From NCBI GenBank assembly GCA_049602155.1, contig JBMYRH010000007.1:124001-188000 (forward strand): 64,000 nt of DNA, written 5' to 3'. Made by a program: the position numbers and the translations under genes. Shown here piece after piece: positions 1 through 10,345 of the stretch. Numbering within the stretch: the first letter of the stretch is position 1; each line of letters starts with the position of its first letter. The notes under the pieces were generated by a model. That model saw only the letters and a list, made by a program, of their open reading frames with translations. It searched no databases and was not told the DNA's origin. The DNA is from JBMYRH01 sp049602155 (lineage in GTDB: Bacteria; Myxococcota_A; UBA9042; PHBI01; JBMYRH01).

Positions 1-1883
1 GAGCCATCGATGTCGTTCACGACCCGCACAAAGCCCTCGCGAACCAAGCTCATCCCGTGAGGATCAACGTTAAGTTCGCGCACAACTTGGGGCTTAAAGG
101 CCTTGAGCAGCTCACCGTCATTCGAGGTCACCTCCCGCACGAGCTGCGTATCAAGGAGGTATCCACCGTTGGCGATCGCCGCGTATGCGCGCGCGACTTG
201 CAGCGTCGTGCTCGTCAGTGAGCCCTGCCCAATGGAAGTCGACAAGGTCAACCCTGGCTGCCAACCAAGGGTGGTGTTCTCAGCATGCCAGGCCTTGGTC
301 GGTACCCGCCCGACCCGCTCCCTGATGCTTATCCCGGAGGGCTCACCGAACCCGAAGAGGTGGCCATATTTCGCGAGCCGCTCCATGCCGAGCATCTCAC
401 CGACCTTGTAAAAGTAGACGTCGCAGGAGTGCTTGATCGCCTCGACGAGGTTGACGTGACCGTGACCTGAGCGGTTGTGGCAATGGAAGCGCCGCCCGCC
501 AAACTCATAGAAGCCGAGGCACTCGATCGTCGTATCGGGTACGACCACCGATTGCTCCAACGCAGCAATGGCGGACACCAGCTTGTACACAGACCCCGGT
601 GCATAGGGAGTCAACGCCTTGTTGATCAACGGTGTGTAGGGGTTCGCGTTGATCTTGTCCCAGGAGTCCTTGCTCAGCCCAACCGACCACTCGTTCGGAT
701 CGAAACCAGGCTTCGAATAGAGGGCTAGAATCTCTCCAGTCCTTGGATCTAAAACGATCCCAGCGCCTGACTTGTAATAACGAAAGGCCGCCCGCACCTC
801 TCGCTGGAGGTCGATGTCCAAGGTCAGCCAGATATCCTGACCGGGCTGCGCAGCCACGAACGACTCGTTCCCGAGGACACCTTCGAGCTCCGGATCGTGC
901 TGCCGGCGACCACTCGAATCTTTGATGTACAGAGCCTTACCGCTGGTCCCCCGAAGAGTCCGCTCGTGAGCCGCCTCAACACCTGTTCGGCCGATGCGGT
1001 CGTGCAGCGCATAAACCCCAGGGTGCTTCTCTCGATCCTCCGCTGTCACACGGTTGATGTAGCCGAGCAGATGCGCCGCCTCGTAACGATACGGGTAAGT
1101 CCGGTGGAAATCCGTATGCAAGTCAACGCCCGGCAGCTCGTAGAGGTGCGCCTGCAGCGACGCGACCTGATTAGAGACATGGCGCTTGCTCGCTTTGCAT
1201 TGGAGGTTGTGTTCGACGGTCACCACGTCATCGGGGTCGGCGCTCCCATGGCACCTCCAATCCGTGACAAACACACGACCGCACTTCTGACACGAGGCCT
1301 GGTTGGTGGCCCCCTCCTTCCAAGTCAGCCTCCCACGATCATGGGGGCAGGAGGTCGCTTTAGGGGCCACCGGGTGAAGGCGACGCCCATCACTGCGGCA
1401 AAAAAGCTCTCTTTGCACCTCCTTCGCCAAGATGAGCGGCGTCCCGTCTTCGGGGCAGGTGTCGGCGTGCAGTAGCCCCGAGATCGCGATGGGATCCCAA
1501 CGCCTGTTCTGCGCCACTGCGTCCTCGACCTTCGCCATCACCTTGGCCTGGCGTTCACGCGTCCATTGAAGCAAGACGGATAAGCGATCCACGATCGCTT
1601 CGGCGTTCTTCCCCATGAAGTGAGGCGTTAACGTCAGCCTGTAGACAGGTTGATTCGTCGCTAGCACCTTTCCATTTCGGTCCTTGATGCGACCTCGGCG
1701 CGGCGGGATCCGAACCTCATTGATGACGCTGATCCTCGCGCGCTCACGAAAGTCTGCGCCTCGGACGATCTGCAGATAGAACAGCCGCGCCTCAAGCACC
1801 AAGAAGAGCATGGTGAAGAGCAGCACAAGAGGCACCATGCGCCCTCTACGACCGTGCTCAGAGCCAGCGGGGGGTAACAACAT
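1..1883 (-). CDS. mrdA: Penicillin-binding protein 2, 3' end outside window
   Basis: Class B transpeptidase that cross-links lateral-wall peptidoglycan in the elongasome; anchored in the inner membrane and acting in the periplasm. About 627 codons are visible from an ATG at 1883, 6 bp after mreD ends. Seen: a membrane anchor at about residues 17-38, the pedestal motif RRGRIKDRNG (62-71), the active-site tetrad SVYK (Ser431, Lys434) and SCD (486-488). The KTG motif lies beyond the left edge. Oddity: compared with E. coli PBP2, whose Ser is at 330, the catalytic serine is about 100 residues late. The extra length is a Cys-rich segment at about residues 138-232 with CPEDG, CRSDG, CPHD and CQKC, which resembles zinc ribbons. 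It is the last visible gene of the operon mreB-mreC-mreD-mrdA. Identity is firm; the role of the insertion is unknown. Confidence 0.95.
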   Translation of the reverse strand, partial: MLLPPAGSEHGRRGRMVPLVLLFTMLFLVLEARLFYLQIVRGADFRERARISVINEVRIPPRRGRIKDRNGKVLATNQPVYRLTLTPHFMGKNAEAIVDRLSVLLQWTRERQAKVMAKVEDAVAQNRRWDPIAISGLLHADTCPEDGTPLILAKEVQRELFCRSDGRRLHPVAPKATSCPHDRGRLTWKEGATNQASCQKCGRVFVTDWRCHGSADPDDVVTVEHNLQCKASKRHVSNQVASLQAHLYELPGVDLHTDFHRTYPYRYEAAHLLGYINRVTAEDREKHPGVYALHDRIGRTGVEAAHERTLRGTSGKALYIKDSSGRRQHDPELEGVLGNESFVAAQPGQDIWLTLDIDLQREVRAAFRYYKSGAGIVLDPRTGEILALYSKPGFDPNEWSVGLSKDSWDKINANPYTPLINKALTPYAPGSVYKLVSAIAALEQSVVVPDTTIECLGFYEFGGRRFHCHNRSGHGHVNLVEAIKHSCDVYFYKVGEMLGMERLAKYGHLFGFGEPSGISIRERVGRVPTKAWHAENTTLGWQPGLTLSTSIGQGSLTSTTLQVARAYAAIANGGYLLDTQLVREVTSNDGELLKAFKPQVVRELNVDPHGMSLVREGFVRVVNDIDG

Positions 1884-1889
1884 CGCGGG

Positions 1890-2417
1890 TTACGACGAGT
1901 AGAACGAGCCGCTCTGCCTCGTAATGAAGCGATCGACACGGCCCAACAGCCAGAAGAGGATAGGCCCAAACGGGGCTGTCAAAAGCGCCTGCGGTAGCAT
2001 CGCCTTGAGCATCAATTCAGAGTCACGCGCCCCCACACCAAACTCACGATCAAACACGAGCGACAGCATCAGCTCCATCGCACCGCATCCCAAGCTAAAG
2101 ACGATGGTCAGGAATGCCACGCCGAGCGGGCTCCGGAGTGCCAAACGCCTGGAGAGCCTGAAGGTGATCAGGAACGACAGCACCAGCAGCTCCATGTGCA
2201 TGCCGATCGGGCTCCCAAGGGCGAAGCCGTCCTTGAGTAAGCCCAACATCAGCGCGAGCAGTAGCCCTGCCTCAAAGCGAGAGGTCAACCCAACGTAGAG
2301 CACCACCACGAGCGCCAAATCAGGAGCGAACGCCTCGGCCTGAACCCGTCCAAGGAGGGGCGACTCAAACGCGAGGAGCAAGAAAGAGACCATAAGGATG
2401 GTGATGTTCCGCATCAC
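1890..2417 (-). CDS. mreD: Rod shape-determining protein MreD
   Basis: Small polytopic inner-membrane protein of the elongasome that works with MreC and PBP2. The 175-residue product is almost wholly hydrophobic, with about five membrane segments (for example residues 3-20, 32-50, 72-90, 98-118 and 140-160), and its length is normal for the family. Its ATG overlaps the end of mreC by 4 bp and its stop lies 6 bp before the mrdA start, so it is translated from the same message. Primary sequence is poorly conserved in this family, so the call rests on topology, size and the mreC-mreD-mrdA position. Confidence 0.9.
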   Translation of the reverse strand: MMRNITILMVSFLLLAFESPLLGRVQAEAFAPDLALVVVLYVGLTSRFEAGLLLALMLGLLKDGFALGSPIGMHMELLVLSFLITFRLSRRLALRSPLGVAFLTIVFSLGCGAMELMLSLVFDREFGVGARDSELMLKAMLPQALLTAPFGPILFWLLGRVDRFITRQSGSFYSS

Positions 2418-3331
2418 TCACCTCCCTTGGGGTCGGCCTTCTTGGGCGTCGTCTCTGACCAACTCAAGCCAGCCTCTTCGGTGCGCTCAGCATCACCCAC
2501 GACGACGAGCACCTCCTCTAAGATCGCGAAGTTCACGGCTGGAGCGACCTGGAGTTCGAAGTAAAGTCCACGCTGCCTCTCCTCAAGTGTGCGGATATAG
2601 CCGACCTCAAGCCCAGGTGGGAACACCTTGTCGTGACCGGTGGTGACCAGAGTGTCGCCGATCGCGACCTCTTTCCCCTCTTGTAAGTAGAGCAACCTGG
2701 CGGTGTAGGCATCAGTGGCCCCGGTTCCCTGTAAGTTGCCCGTCACATTCTTCCCGACGACGCGCACGCTCACTGACGACCGGGCGTCCACTGTGAGCAT
2801 CACCTCTGCATAACGTCCGGTGATACGGCTGATGCGCCCGACGAGGCCTTGGGCCGCCAAGACGGGCGCCCCCGCGTTCACCCCATCACTTGTCCCCGCG
2901 TCGATCGCGATGCGCACCACACGTGAGAAGGGAGAGACGTCCTGCCCGATGACGTGCGCTCCCACCGTCTTGACCGCGGCCCTGCTGCGCTTAAACGACA
3001 AGAGCTGACGCAGACGATGGTTCTCCTCTTCGAGCTTCTTAGCCCGGAGTGCCTCATTGGTGAGCAGCGCAGCCTCTCGCCTGAGCCGCTCATTATCCTT
3101 CTCCACGTCAGCGAGCGCGATGTACCCCGACCAGACATCATCCACCCCCGACAACATATCCGACGCTGCCTCTTGGACCGGGGAGGTCATCGTCATCAGG
3201 CCGACCTCAAAGATGGTCGTCTTCCGGACTGTGGGGCTCCGCCCGTGCACGTAGAGCAGGAACAACGGCATCACGACCGCTACAAACGAAAAGATCCCCA
3301 CGCGATGACGCTCGAAAAAATCACGCACCAT
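2414..3331 (-). CDS. mreC: Rod shape-determining protein MreC
   Basis: Bitopic protein whose periplasmic part organises PBP2 and MreD around MreB. Of 305 residues, the first 30 give a short cytoplasmic tail and one membrane helix (about 11-29). A coiled coil follows (about 68-115, rich in E, R, L and A with LRREAALLTNEAL and LEEENHRLRQLL). Then come the two beta-barrel halves typical of MreC, with the family pattern ARSSVSVRV near residue 185. The C-terminal tail is short, charged and Lys/Glu-rich. It lies 97 bp downstream of mreB and overlaps mreD by 4 bp. The start is ATG at 3331, with GAGGTG about nine bases upstream. Confidence 0.95.
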   Translation of the reverse strand: MVRDFFERHRVGIFSFVAVVMPLFLLYVHGRSPTVRKTTIFEVGLMTMTSPVQEAASDMLSGVDDVWSGYIALADVEKDNERLRREAALLTNEALRAKKLEEENHRLRQLLSFKRSRAAVKTVGAHVIGQDVSPFSRVVRIAIDAGTSDGVNAGAPVLAAQGLVGRISRITGRYAEVMLTVDARSSVSVRVVGKNVTGNLQGTGATDAYTARLLYLQEGKEVAIGDTLVTTGHDKVFPPGLEVGYIRTLEERQRGLYFELQVAPAVNFAILEEVLVVVGDAERTEEAGLSWSETTPKKADPKGGE

Positions 3332-3428
3332 CGGGCTCTACACCTCACCCGGCCGGGCACACCGAGATACAACGGCGTGCCACCCAGTCTGTGTTCGTCG
3401 GGTGGACGGCATGGGCAGCTTGACTCTC

Positions 3429-4463
<1,035 letters not shown>

Positions 4464-4582
4464 GTCACCTAGTCCAAAGCCGGACGGCTATTAACAGACC
4501 TCAACCCACCGCGCCACAGATCGATCACCCTACGGAACTCCACGGTCGCCTTTAACAGGCCGAAGTACAACGTTGTTCCCTG

Positions 4583-4611
4583 TTGACGATCGGTAGGATA
4601 GAGGCTAGCAT
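4583..4611 (+). promoter_or_regulatory. Possible sigma-70 promoter for the ppiD-like gene
   Basis: TTGACG (4583-4588) and TAGCAT (4606-4611) are separated by exactly 17 bases and lie 80 bp before the ATG at 4691. The -35 matches the consensus at 5 of 6 positions and the -10 at 4 of 6. The region also serves the divergent mreB gene, for which I found no convincing promoter pair. Confidence 0.4.
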
Positions 4612-4690
4612 CCCGGCGCCTGAATGGAAACCAAGAAATGCAAATCATTTCAAACGGTTAGGAACCTAACCCTCTCCGAAAACGGATCTC

Positions 4691-6655
4691 ATGCTCGATT
4701 ACCTTCGCAATAACGCGCAATCGACCGTCGTGTACTTTATGTTCGCGGCCATCATCATCGTGTTCGTATTTACGTTTAACACGATCACTCCCGATCAAGC
4801 TTGTGGCGGCGGCGCACCCGGCCGCGAAGTCGAGGGGCTCTTCACCGTAGGCGGTGAAAACCTCGACACGAACTGGCTCGACATCGCAGCGAGTCTGACG
4901 ATCGATCCGCCGTCTCCGGACAACGATGATCTTCAAGCGCAGTACCGCCTCCAGCAGTACAAATCTCGCCGCTTTGGCCGCTTCGGCTCGTACGGGTTCA
5001 TTTACCAGAGCGCGTGGAGCGACTTCGGCACAGACCCCTCGATCGTGAGCCCGATCATGGTAGAGCGCGCGATGACCGATCTGATCGAGACAGTCCTCGT
5101 CTCCCAAGAGGCAGAAGAGGTTGGCATTCAAATCAGCGACACCGCGATGTCCAAGCGACTGATCGGAACGTTTGACTATTGGTATGACGAGGAGACGGGC
5201 GAGTTTGATCCTGAGAAGTACGATCGCATGGTCCGCTTCCAGATCGGCGCGAGCCCCTCACGCTTCGAAGCCTTCGTGCGGATGGACATGCAGCGTGAGG
5301 CGATGATTACCCTCCTCGTCGGAGGCTTGGACATCACGGAGAGTGAACTCCTGTTCCATCAGAAGGCGACCGGCAACAAAGTCGACCTCGAGTTCGCTGC
5401 CGTGGATGCGAGCACTGCCGCCGCCCTCGTCAAGGCCGACGAGGCCTCTGTGACCCCTTGGTTGGCAGCCAATCAAGAGAAGGTCGCGAGCTTCTACAAA
5501 GAGAATGCGACGCGCTTCGATAAGGCAGAGCGTGCACAGGTACGCGGGATACAGTTCCGCGCAGCCAACCGCGCTCGAGTCACGGGAGAAGAGGACGCTG
5601 CAGAGAAAGCAAAGCTACAGAAAGAGCGCGACGACGCCAAAGCCAAGGCAGAGGCCGCTTGGCTCGCGCTGGCCGGCGCAAACGCGTCTCTCCCCGCACC
5701 GCTCGCGGCCCCCCCCGAGGACGCAGCGAAGAAGGACGCCGAGGCGGCCACCGCCTCGAAGACGCGTCATGGCGTCGCCATCGACCTCGCTGCCTTTGAG
5801 GCTGCGGTGACGGCGAACAGCGACCATGGTCCGACGAAGGAGGCTGGCGGCCTCTTTGACGAGCACCGTGACCGCGAGCGGCTCGGCCGCTACCCCTTCG
5901 GAACCGAAGTCGTGGATCCGATCTTCGCTCTTGAGGCTGGGCAGATGAGCGGCGTGATTGAGGTCGACACCGGGTTCTGGATCTTGCGCCTCGAAGAGAA
6001 GTTGGCAGCAGAGTCCAAGACGCTGGAGCAAGCTCAAATGGAGATCGCCACGCAGCTCTACAAAGAAGAGCAAGGCGAGGCACTCAAGAAGACCTTAGCC
6101 GCCGAGCTACTCGCCAAGGCGAAGGCTGCTTCTGACAAGCCGCTGAGCGATGCAGTTGCAGCCGTCAACGCGGCTCGCGGTGCCGCTGAGGGCGAGGGTC
6201 TCACGACCAGCCAAACTGGCCTCTTCGCGCGGATGCAAGCGGGCGCCTACGGGCCAGCAGCGAAGATCGGCCAAGTCCCCACCTTGGGCGATGTACCTGA
6301 CCTGGCGAAGGCTGCCTTCAAGGCCGGCCCGAAGAGCCCGGTCCTCGGACAGGTCTTCGAGGTCGATGGTGGCAAGCGCCTCGTCGTCGCCCGATGGGCC
6401 GCAGAGGAAGCCGCCGCGGAGCTTGATGACGCCGGACGCGCTGGGATTCGCGAGAAGCTCCTGCGGCAAAAACAACGCCTCGTCTACCGCACCTGGTATG
6501 AGTCTCTGCTCGCGAAGGCTATCGCTGATGGTCGCGTCGAGGCCGATGACTCTTGGAATACCTACCTGGACGAAGCCCGACGCAACTTCGTCGAGGCTGG
6601 TGGGCGGCTCGCCCCTGAGAAGAGCCTGAAGCCCGAGGGCGCACAGGGCTCCTAA
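4691..6655 (+). CDS. PpiD/SurA-like periplasmic peptidyl-prolyl isomerase
   Basis: Membrane-anchored chaperone of the parvulin class that probably helps fold exported and outer-membrane proteins. The 654-residue product starts with a single N-in anchor (about 13-32, VVYFMFAAIIIVFVFTF), followed by a SurA_N-like helical region (about 120-245). The parvulin region (about 270-440) carries GGLFDEH and the later F-x-LEAGQMSGVIEVDTGFWILRL pattern. An Ala/Lys/Glu-rich insertion (about 300-345) sits inside the parvulin region. A second, weaker parvulin-like stretch precedes a basic C-terminus (about 510-580), as in PpiD. The closest familiar arrangement is PpiD (about 620 residues), but an exact orthology claim is not warranted. 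It is a single gene, followed by a perfect hairpin that separates it from a convergent lipoprotein gene. Confidence 0.85.
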   Translation: MLDYLRNNAQSTVVYFMFAAIIIVFVFTFNTITPDQACGGGAPGREVEGLFTVGGENLDTNWLDIAASLTIDPPSPDNDDLQAQYRLQQYKSRRFGRFGSYGFIYQSAWSDFGTDPSIVSPIMVERAMTDLIETVLVSQEAEEVGIQISDTAMSKRLIGTFDYWYDEETGEFDPEKYDRMVRFQIGASPSRFEAFVRMDMQREAMITLLVGGLDITESELLFHQKATGNKVDLEFAAVDASTAAALVKADEASVTPWLAANQEKVASFYKENATRFDKAERAQVRGIQFRAANRARVTGEEDAAEKAKLQKERDDAKAKAEAAWLALAGANASLPAPLAAPPEDAAKKDAEAATASKTRHGVAIDLAAFEAAVTANSDHGPTKEAGGLFDEHRDRERLGRYPFGTEVVDPIFALEAGQMSGVIEVDTGFWILRLEEKLAAESKTLEQAQMEIATQLYKEEQGEALKKTLAAELLAKAKAASDKPLSDAVAAVNAARGAAEGEGLTTSQTGLFARMQAGAYGPAAKIGQVPTLGDVPDLAKAAFKAGPKSPVLGQVFEVDGGKRLVVARWAAEEAAAELDDAGRAGIREKLLRQKQRLVYRTWYESLLAKAIADGRVEADDSWNTYLDEARRNFVEAGGRLAPEKSLKPEGAQGS

Positions 6656-6668
6656 GTCGACTTGGACA

Positions 6669-6702
6669 CTCTCCCTCTGCGGCCCAGGTCGAGGAGGGAG
6701 AG
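6669..6702. terminator. Hairpin between convergent genes
   Basis: A perfect 9-bp stem, CTCTCCCTC (6669-6677) with GAGGGAGAG (6694-6702), and a 16-base loop, placed between two convergent stop codons. There is no good T-run on either strand, so it would be a weak or Rho-assisted bidirectional terminator. Confidence 0.5.
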
Positions 6703-6711
6703 CTGAGCCGA

Positions 6712-7881
6712 CTACTCTTTCTTGCCGCCGGCTTTGTCTGGCGCCTTTTGCGTGGTGGTGCCCGAGGCCGGCTTCTCCTCAGCTTTCCGCAGCGCTTCGC
6801 GCGCCAGGTCATCCTGCATGAGCTCCCGGAGGCGCTCTAAGCTCGCCTCGGTCTTGCGCATCCACTCACCACTGCGCCCCATACGCTGACCGAGCCGCAA
6901 GTTCCGCTCGAAGATGTCGACCGCCTTCTCGACCAAGGGTCGAATCTTATCCTTGAGCTCTTCGTAATAGACCGCGATCTCCTCTTCATCGAGATCGGGG
7001 GGGACCTCCGCGCTCAACAGGTGGTCGTAGAAGGTCTCGAAGATCTGACCCAGGCGAAACCCAGCGATGACTGAGTACTCAGGGTGTTGAAATCGCACGG
7101 TCCGCAGAAACGCAGCCTGACACTTCAAGAAGAGGTTGGATTTGGCCTCGATGTCGCGCTCCATTCGCTCGACAGGTAGACGAATCCGGATCACCTTGAA
7201 GAGCTCCCGATAGATCTCCGCGATCTGAAATTGAGCCATGGAGACATAGCGATTCCGCTGCAAGACTTGCTGCCCGATGTTCTCTTTATAGAGCGCGAGG
7301 GCCGCCTTGTAGTCTCGCTCTGCGAGGGCCACCTCATCGAGTTCCTGGAGCGCCCTGCCCCTCAGCGCGTGGGCCTCAAGCCTTGAGACCGCTGAGATCC
7401 CCTTGAACTCTGGCTTCAGGAGCCTGTCCAAGGCGACCCGCGCAGCGCCCCAGGTCCCTGTGTTTTCATGACACGTCGCGACCCGAAACAGGGCGTCCTG
7501 TGCGTCTCTCGAGCCAGCCACGCGCTTGATCAAAGCATCGTAGAGCAACACGGCTTCCGGGCAGCGACCGCTGCGCTCCAGGGCGAGGCCTCCGTTATAA
7601 CGGCTCACGTTCGCCCAACGGCTCTTTCCAAAGCGAGACACGATCAACCCGTACTTCTGAGCCGCCGTCACATAGTCACTGGACTGAAAGGCCTTTCCCG
7701 CCTGCTCAAAGAGCAGCTCAGGGTCCAACACCTCCACCCGCTTCTCGCCATCGACGACGACGGCCTCGATGAGCAGCGGGTCCAGCTTCACAACCTGCAT
7801 CGGCGTGGACGCACAGCCCGTCAGGCACAACATCGCCCCAAGGCACGTGCTCACCGCCCCCTGCCAATGACTCATCTTCAC
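6712..7881 (-). CDS. TPR-type outer-membrane lipoprotein
   Basis: Predicted lipoprotein of 389 residues. The signal peptide ends in the lipobox LTGC (Cys about 23). The mature part contains tetratricopeptide-like helical pairs at about residues 55-200, for example the stretches around AGKAFQSSDYVTAAQKYGLI and ALRGRALQELDEVALAERDY. Its Lys-rich tail ends in GGKKE. The repeats suggest a scaffold for envelope assembly, in the manner of BamD or YbgF, but I do not recognise a named family. The start is GTG at 7881, supported by a strong GGAGGGAG a few bases upstream. It follows hisS by 42 bp on the same strand and may be co-transcribed with it. Confidence 0.75.
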   Translation of the reverse strand: MKMSHWQGAVSTCLGAMLCLTGCASTPMQVVKLDPLLIEAVVVDGEKRVEVLDPELLFEQAGKAFQSSDYVTAAQKYGLIVSRFGKSRWANVSRYNGGLALERSGRCPEAVLLYDALIKRVAGSRDAQDALFRVATCHENTGTWGAARVALDRLLKPEFKGISAVSRLEAHALRGRALQELDEVALAERDYKAALALYKENIGQQVLQRNRYVSMAQFQIAEIYRELFKVIRIRLPVERMERDIEAKSNLFLKCQAAFLRTVRFQHPEYSVIAGFRLGQIFETFYDHLLSAEVPPDLDEEEIAVYYEELKDKIRPLVEKAVDIFERNLRLGQRMGRSGEWMRKTEASLERLRELMQDDLAREALRKAEEKPASGTTTQKAPDKAGGKKE

Positions 7882-7923
7882 AGCGCTCCCTCCAAGGATG
7901 GCTCTGAGCTGGTTCCAGGCAGC

Positions 7924-9225
7924 TTAACGGATGAGGGCTGGAATTTCCTCCAGAGTGACGGTCGACTGGGTGCCTGAGGACAGATCCTTCAACCCAATTT
8001 CACCGCTCTCCAGGTCAGCCGCACTGGCGATGAGCACCCAACGGTAGCCCTTCCGCTCGGCATACCGGAACTGCTTCCCAAGCTTCGCGGGCTTGAGAGA
8101 AACCTCGATCTTCACCCCGTGACCGCGAAGCGTCTGCGCCGCGCGTTGAAGTGGGCCATAACTGTCGCCATCAAAGAGCACGGCGAAGACATCCGCAGCG
8201 CCGGCCTTACCCTCGATGACGCCGATCTCAGTCAGCAGGGAGAGCAACCGCTCAATCCCCACGCTGATCCCGACCGCCGGCGATGACTGCTTAAGGAACA
8301 TACCAAGGAGCGTGTCGTAACGCCCGCCCGACATGACACTCCCGTAGTTCTCATGCCCCAGCACGAAGGTCTCGTAGATCGTGCCCGTGTAGTAATCCAG
8401 GCCCCGGGCGATGCTCAGGTCAACCTCCACGTGCTCACCGAGCCCTGCGCCCTCGAGGAGCTCCAGGAGCGACGTCAGCTCTTCCACACCAAGGCGACCC
8501 TGCTCCGTGTCACCCACCGCGTCCATGACCCCCCTCAGGTCAGCGCTCACATCAAGCGCCATGAAAGCGAAGAGGCGATCTTGAGCCTCCGATGAGAGAC
8601 CTACGGCCTCAGAGAGCTCCTTGGACACCCCATCGCGGCCGATCTTCGGTAGCTTGTCGACGATCCGCAGCACATCGTGGCGGCGCTCTGTGCCCTCGAC
8701 CCCGAGGCCGTCCAAGAGCCCGTCGAGGATCTTACGGTTGTTCACCCGCGCCATCACGTTAGGGACACCGAGCGCTTGCATCACCCGCAAACCGACCGTC
8801 AGGCACTCCGCATCCGCTCGGATCGAGGGCTCTCCAACGATATCGACATCGCACTGCAAAAATTCGCGAAATCGCCCTTTCCCGGGCTTCTCTGCGCGCC
8901 AGACTGGGGCGATCTGATAACGACGAAACGGGACCTCGAGATCACGGTGCTGCGCGACGACGCGCGCCAAGGGCACGGTCAAGTCGTAGCGCAAGGCCAC
9001 GTCGCGGCCGCCGTTGTCCTCGAACCGGTAGAGGAGCTTATCGCCCTCCTCACCATACTTTCCTAAGAGGACCTCTGAGTATTCGAGCGCAGGGGTCGTC
9101 AACGGGGCAAACCCAAAGGACTCGAACACCTCAGCGATGACCCGAAGGACGCGCTGTCTTGGGATATCGGACATGGGAAGGTAGTCACGAAACCCCTTCA
9201 ACACCCTCGCTTGTACCGTCGCCAT
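7924..9225 (-). CDS. hisS: Histidyl-tRNA synthetase
   Basis: Class II aminoacyl-tRNA synthetase that charges tRNA-His in the cytoplasm. The 433 residues are typical. Seen: N-terminal KGFRDYLP, motif 2 around RRYQIAPVWRAEKPGKGRFREF (about 103-124), the histidine-specific motif ARGLDYYTGTIYE (about 275-287), motif 3 GGRYD with GISVGIERL (about 300-330), and a C-terminal anticodon-binding domain (about 340-430). The ATG at 9225 is preceded by GGAG at a good distance. It faces the plus-strand D-cysteine desulfhydrase gene across about 106 bp. Confidence 0.97.
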   Translation of the reverse strand: MATVQARVLKGFRDYLPMSDIPRQRVLRVIAEVFESFGFAPLTTPALEYSEVLLGKYGEEGDKLLYRFEDNGGRDVALRYDLTVPLARVVAQHRDLEVPFRRYQIAPVWRAEKPGKGRFREFLQCDVDIVGEPSIRADAECLTVGLRVMQALGVPNVMARVNNRKILDGLLDGLGVEGTERRHDVLRIVDKLPKIGRDGVSKELSEAVGLSSEAQDRLFAFMALDVSADLRGVMDAVGDTEQGRLGVEELTSLLELLEGAGLGEHVEVDLSIARGLDYYTGTIYETFVLGHENYGSVMSGGRYDTLLGMFLKQSSPAVGISVGIERLLSLLTEIGVIEGKAGAADVFAVLFDGDSYGPLQRAAQTLRGHGVKIEVSLKPAKLGKQFRYAERKGYRWVLIASAADLESGEIGLKDLSSGTQSTVTLEEIPALIR

Positions 9226-9331
9226 GAGGCCACTCCATTGATGTGGACGCTGGCATGGTGAAGGCAGTGCCGCATTCGAGCAAGCCCTTCAAGCAGGCGC
9301 CGAGACGCGTCAGCTCTGGTACCATCCCCTC

Positions 9332-10345
9332 ATGAACTTGCCTGAACGCCTCTCCTTGGCTCACCTGCCGACCCCTGTTCATCGACTCGACAGCCTCTGT
9401 GATGAGCTGGCGACAGAGCTCTATTGCAAGCGTGACGACCTGACGGGTAGCCACCTCTCTGGCAATAAGATTCGCAAGTTAGAGTACCTCCTCGCAGAGG
9501 CCGTCGCCCGTCAAGCGACCCACGTGATCACCTGTGGGGGCGTTCAATCGAACCATTGCCGGGCGACAGCGTTGGCGGCCTCATCCTTGGGTATGAAACC
9601 CGAGCTCCTGTTGCGTACCGCGACGGGCCGCCCCTCCGACCTCCCCTCCCCCTCTTCAGGCAATGTGCTGCTTGGTCGCTTATCAGGTGCCGCGATTCAC
9701 CTCTGCGATCCAGAGGGCTATCGACACACACGCTCCGAGCGCATGGCCGCCATCGCTGATGCAATCCGTGCGCGCGGCGGACGCCCCGTTATCGTGCCGG
9801 AGGGGGGCTCCAATGCGCTCGGCTCACTCGGCTACGTGACAGCAGCACAGGAGTTGGTGGCGCAGCTCGGGGACGACAAGCCGACCACTGTCTGGGTCCC
9901 CGTAGGCTCGGGCGGCACTCTCGCGGGCCTGGCCCTCGGCTTTAAAGCCCTCGGCGTGCCCTACCGCGCTGTCGGGGTGCCCGTCTGTGACGACGCCCCG
10001 ACCTTCCGCGCCATCATCCAAGAGATCTCAAAGGAAGCCTGCGCGACCTACGACCTGCCCCCGCTTGAAGAAAACGACTATGACCTCATCGAGGGCTTCC
10101 AGGGCGACGGATACGGACTAACGACGGCGAGAGAACTTGCGGTCATTCGAGATGCTGTCCGGCGAGACGGGCTCGTCCTCGATCACGTCTATACCGGGAA
10201 GGCCTACCGCGGATTACTGACGACGTTGAGAGAGCGTAAAGCCCGGCGCACGGTGTTCCTGCACACTGGTGGCATCTTCGGCCTCGGAGCCGCGGCCTCA
10301 AAGCTCGACGACCTCTTGAGTGACGCAGGTGATGGCCATCCCTAG
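9332..10345 (+). CDS. D-cysteine desulfhydrase / ACC deaminase-family PLP enzyme
   Basis: Pyridoxal-phosphate enzyme of fold type II, predicted to release sulfide, ammonia and pyruvate from D-cysteine, or to deaminate a related small amino acid. Seen in 337 residues: the substrate-loop start LPTPVHRL, the cofactor lysine in SGNKIRKLEYLL (about 44-55), the QSNHCRATA motif (about 72-80) and the phosphate-binding glycine loop GSGGTLAGLALG (about 193-204). The C-terminal HTGGIFGLG is shared by D-cysteine desulfhydrase and ACC deaminase. Substrate choice cannot be settled by eye. It overlaps the start of the PrsW-like gene, so the two are probably co-translated. Confidence 0.82.
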   Translation: MNLPERLSLAHLPTPVHRLDSLCDELATELYCKRDDLTGSHLSGNKIRKLEYLLAEAVARQATHVITCGGVQSNHCRATALAASSLGMKPELLLRTATGRPSDLPSPSSGNVLLGRLSGAAIHLCDPEGYRHTRSERMAAIADAIRARGGRPVIVPEGGSNALGSLGYVTAAQELVAQLGDDKPTTVWVPVGSGGTLAGLALGFKALGVPYRAVGVPVCDDAPTFRAIIQEISKEACATYDLPPLEENDYDLIEGFQGDGYGLTTARELAVIRDAVRRDGLVLDHVYTGKAYRGLLTTLRERKARRTVFLHTGGIFGLGAAASKLDDLLSDAGDGHP

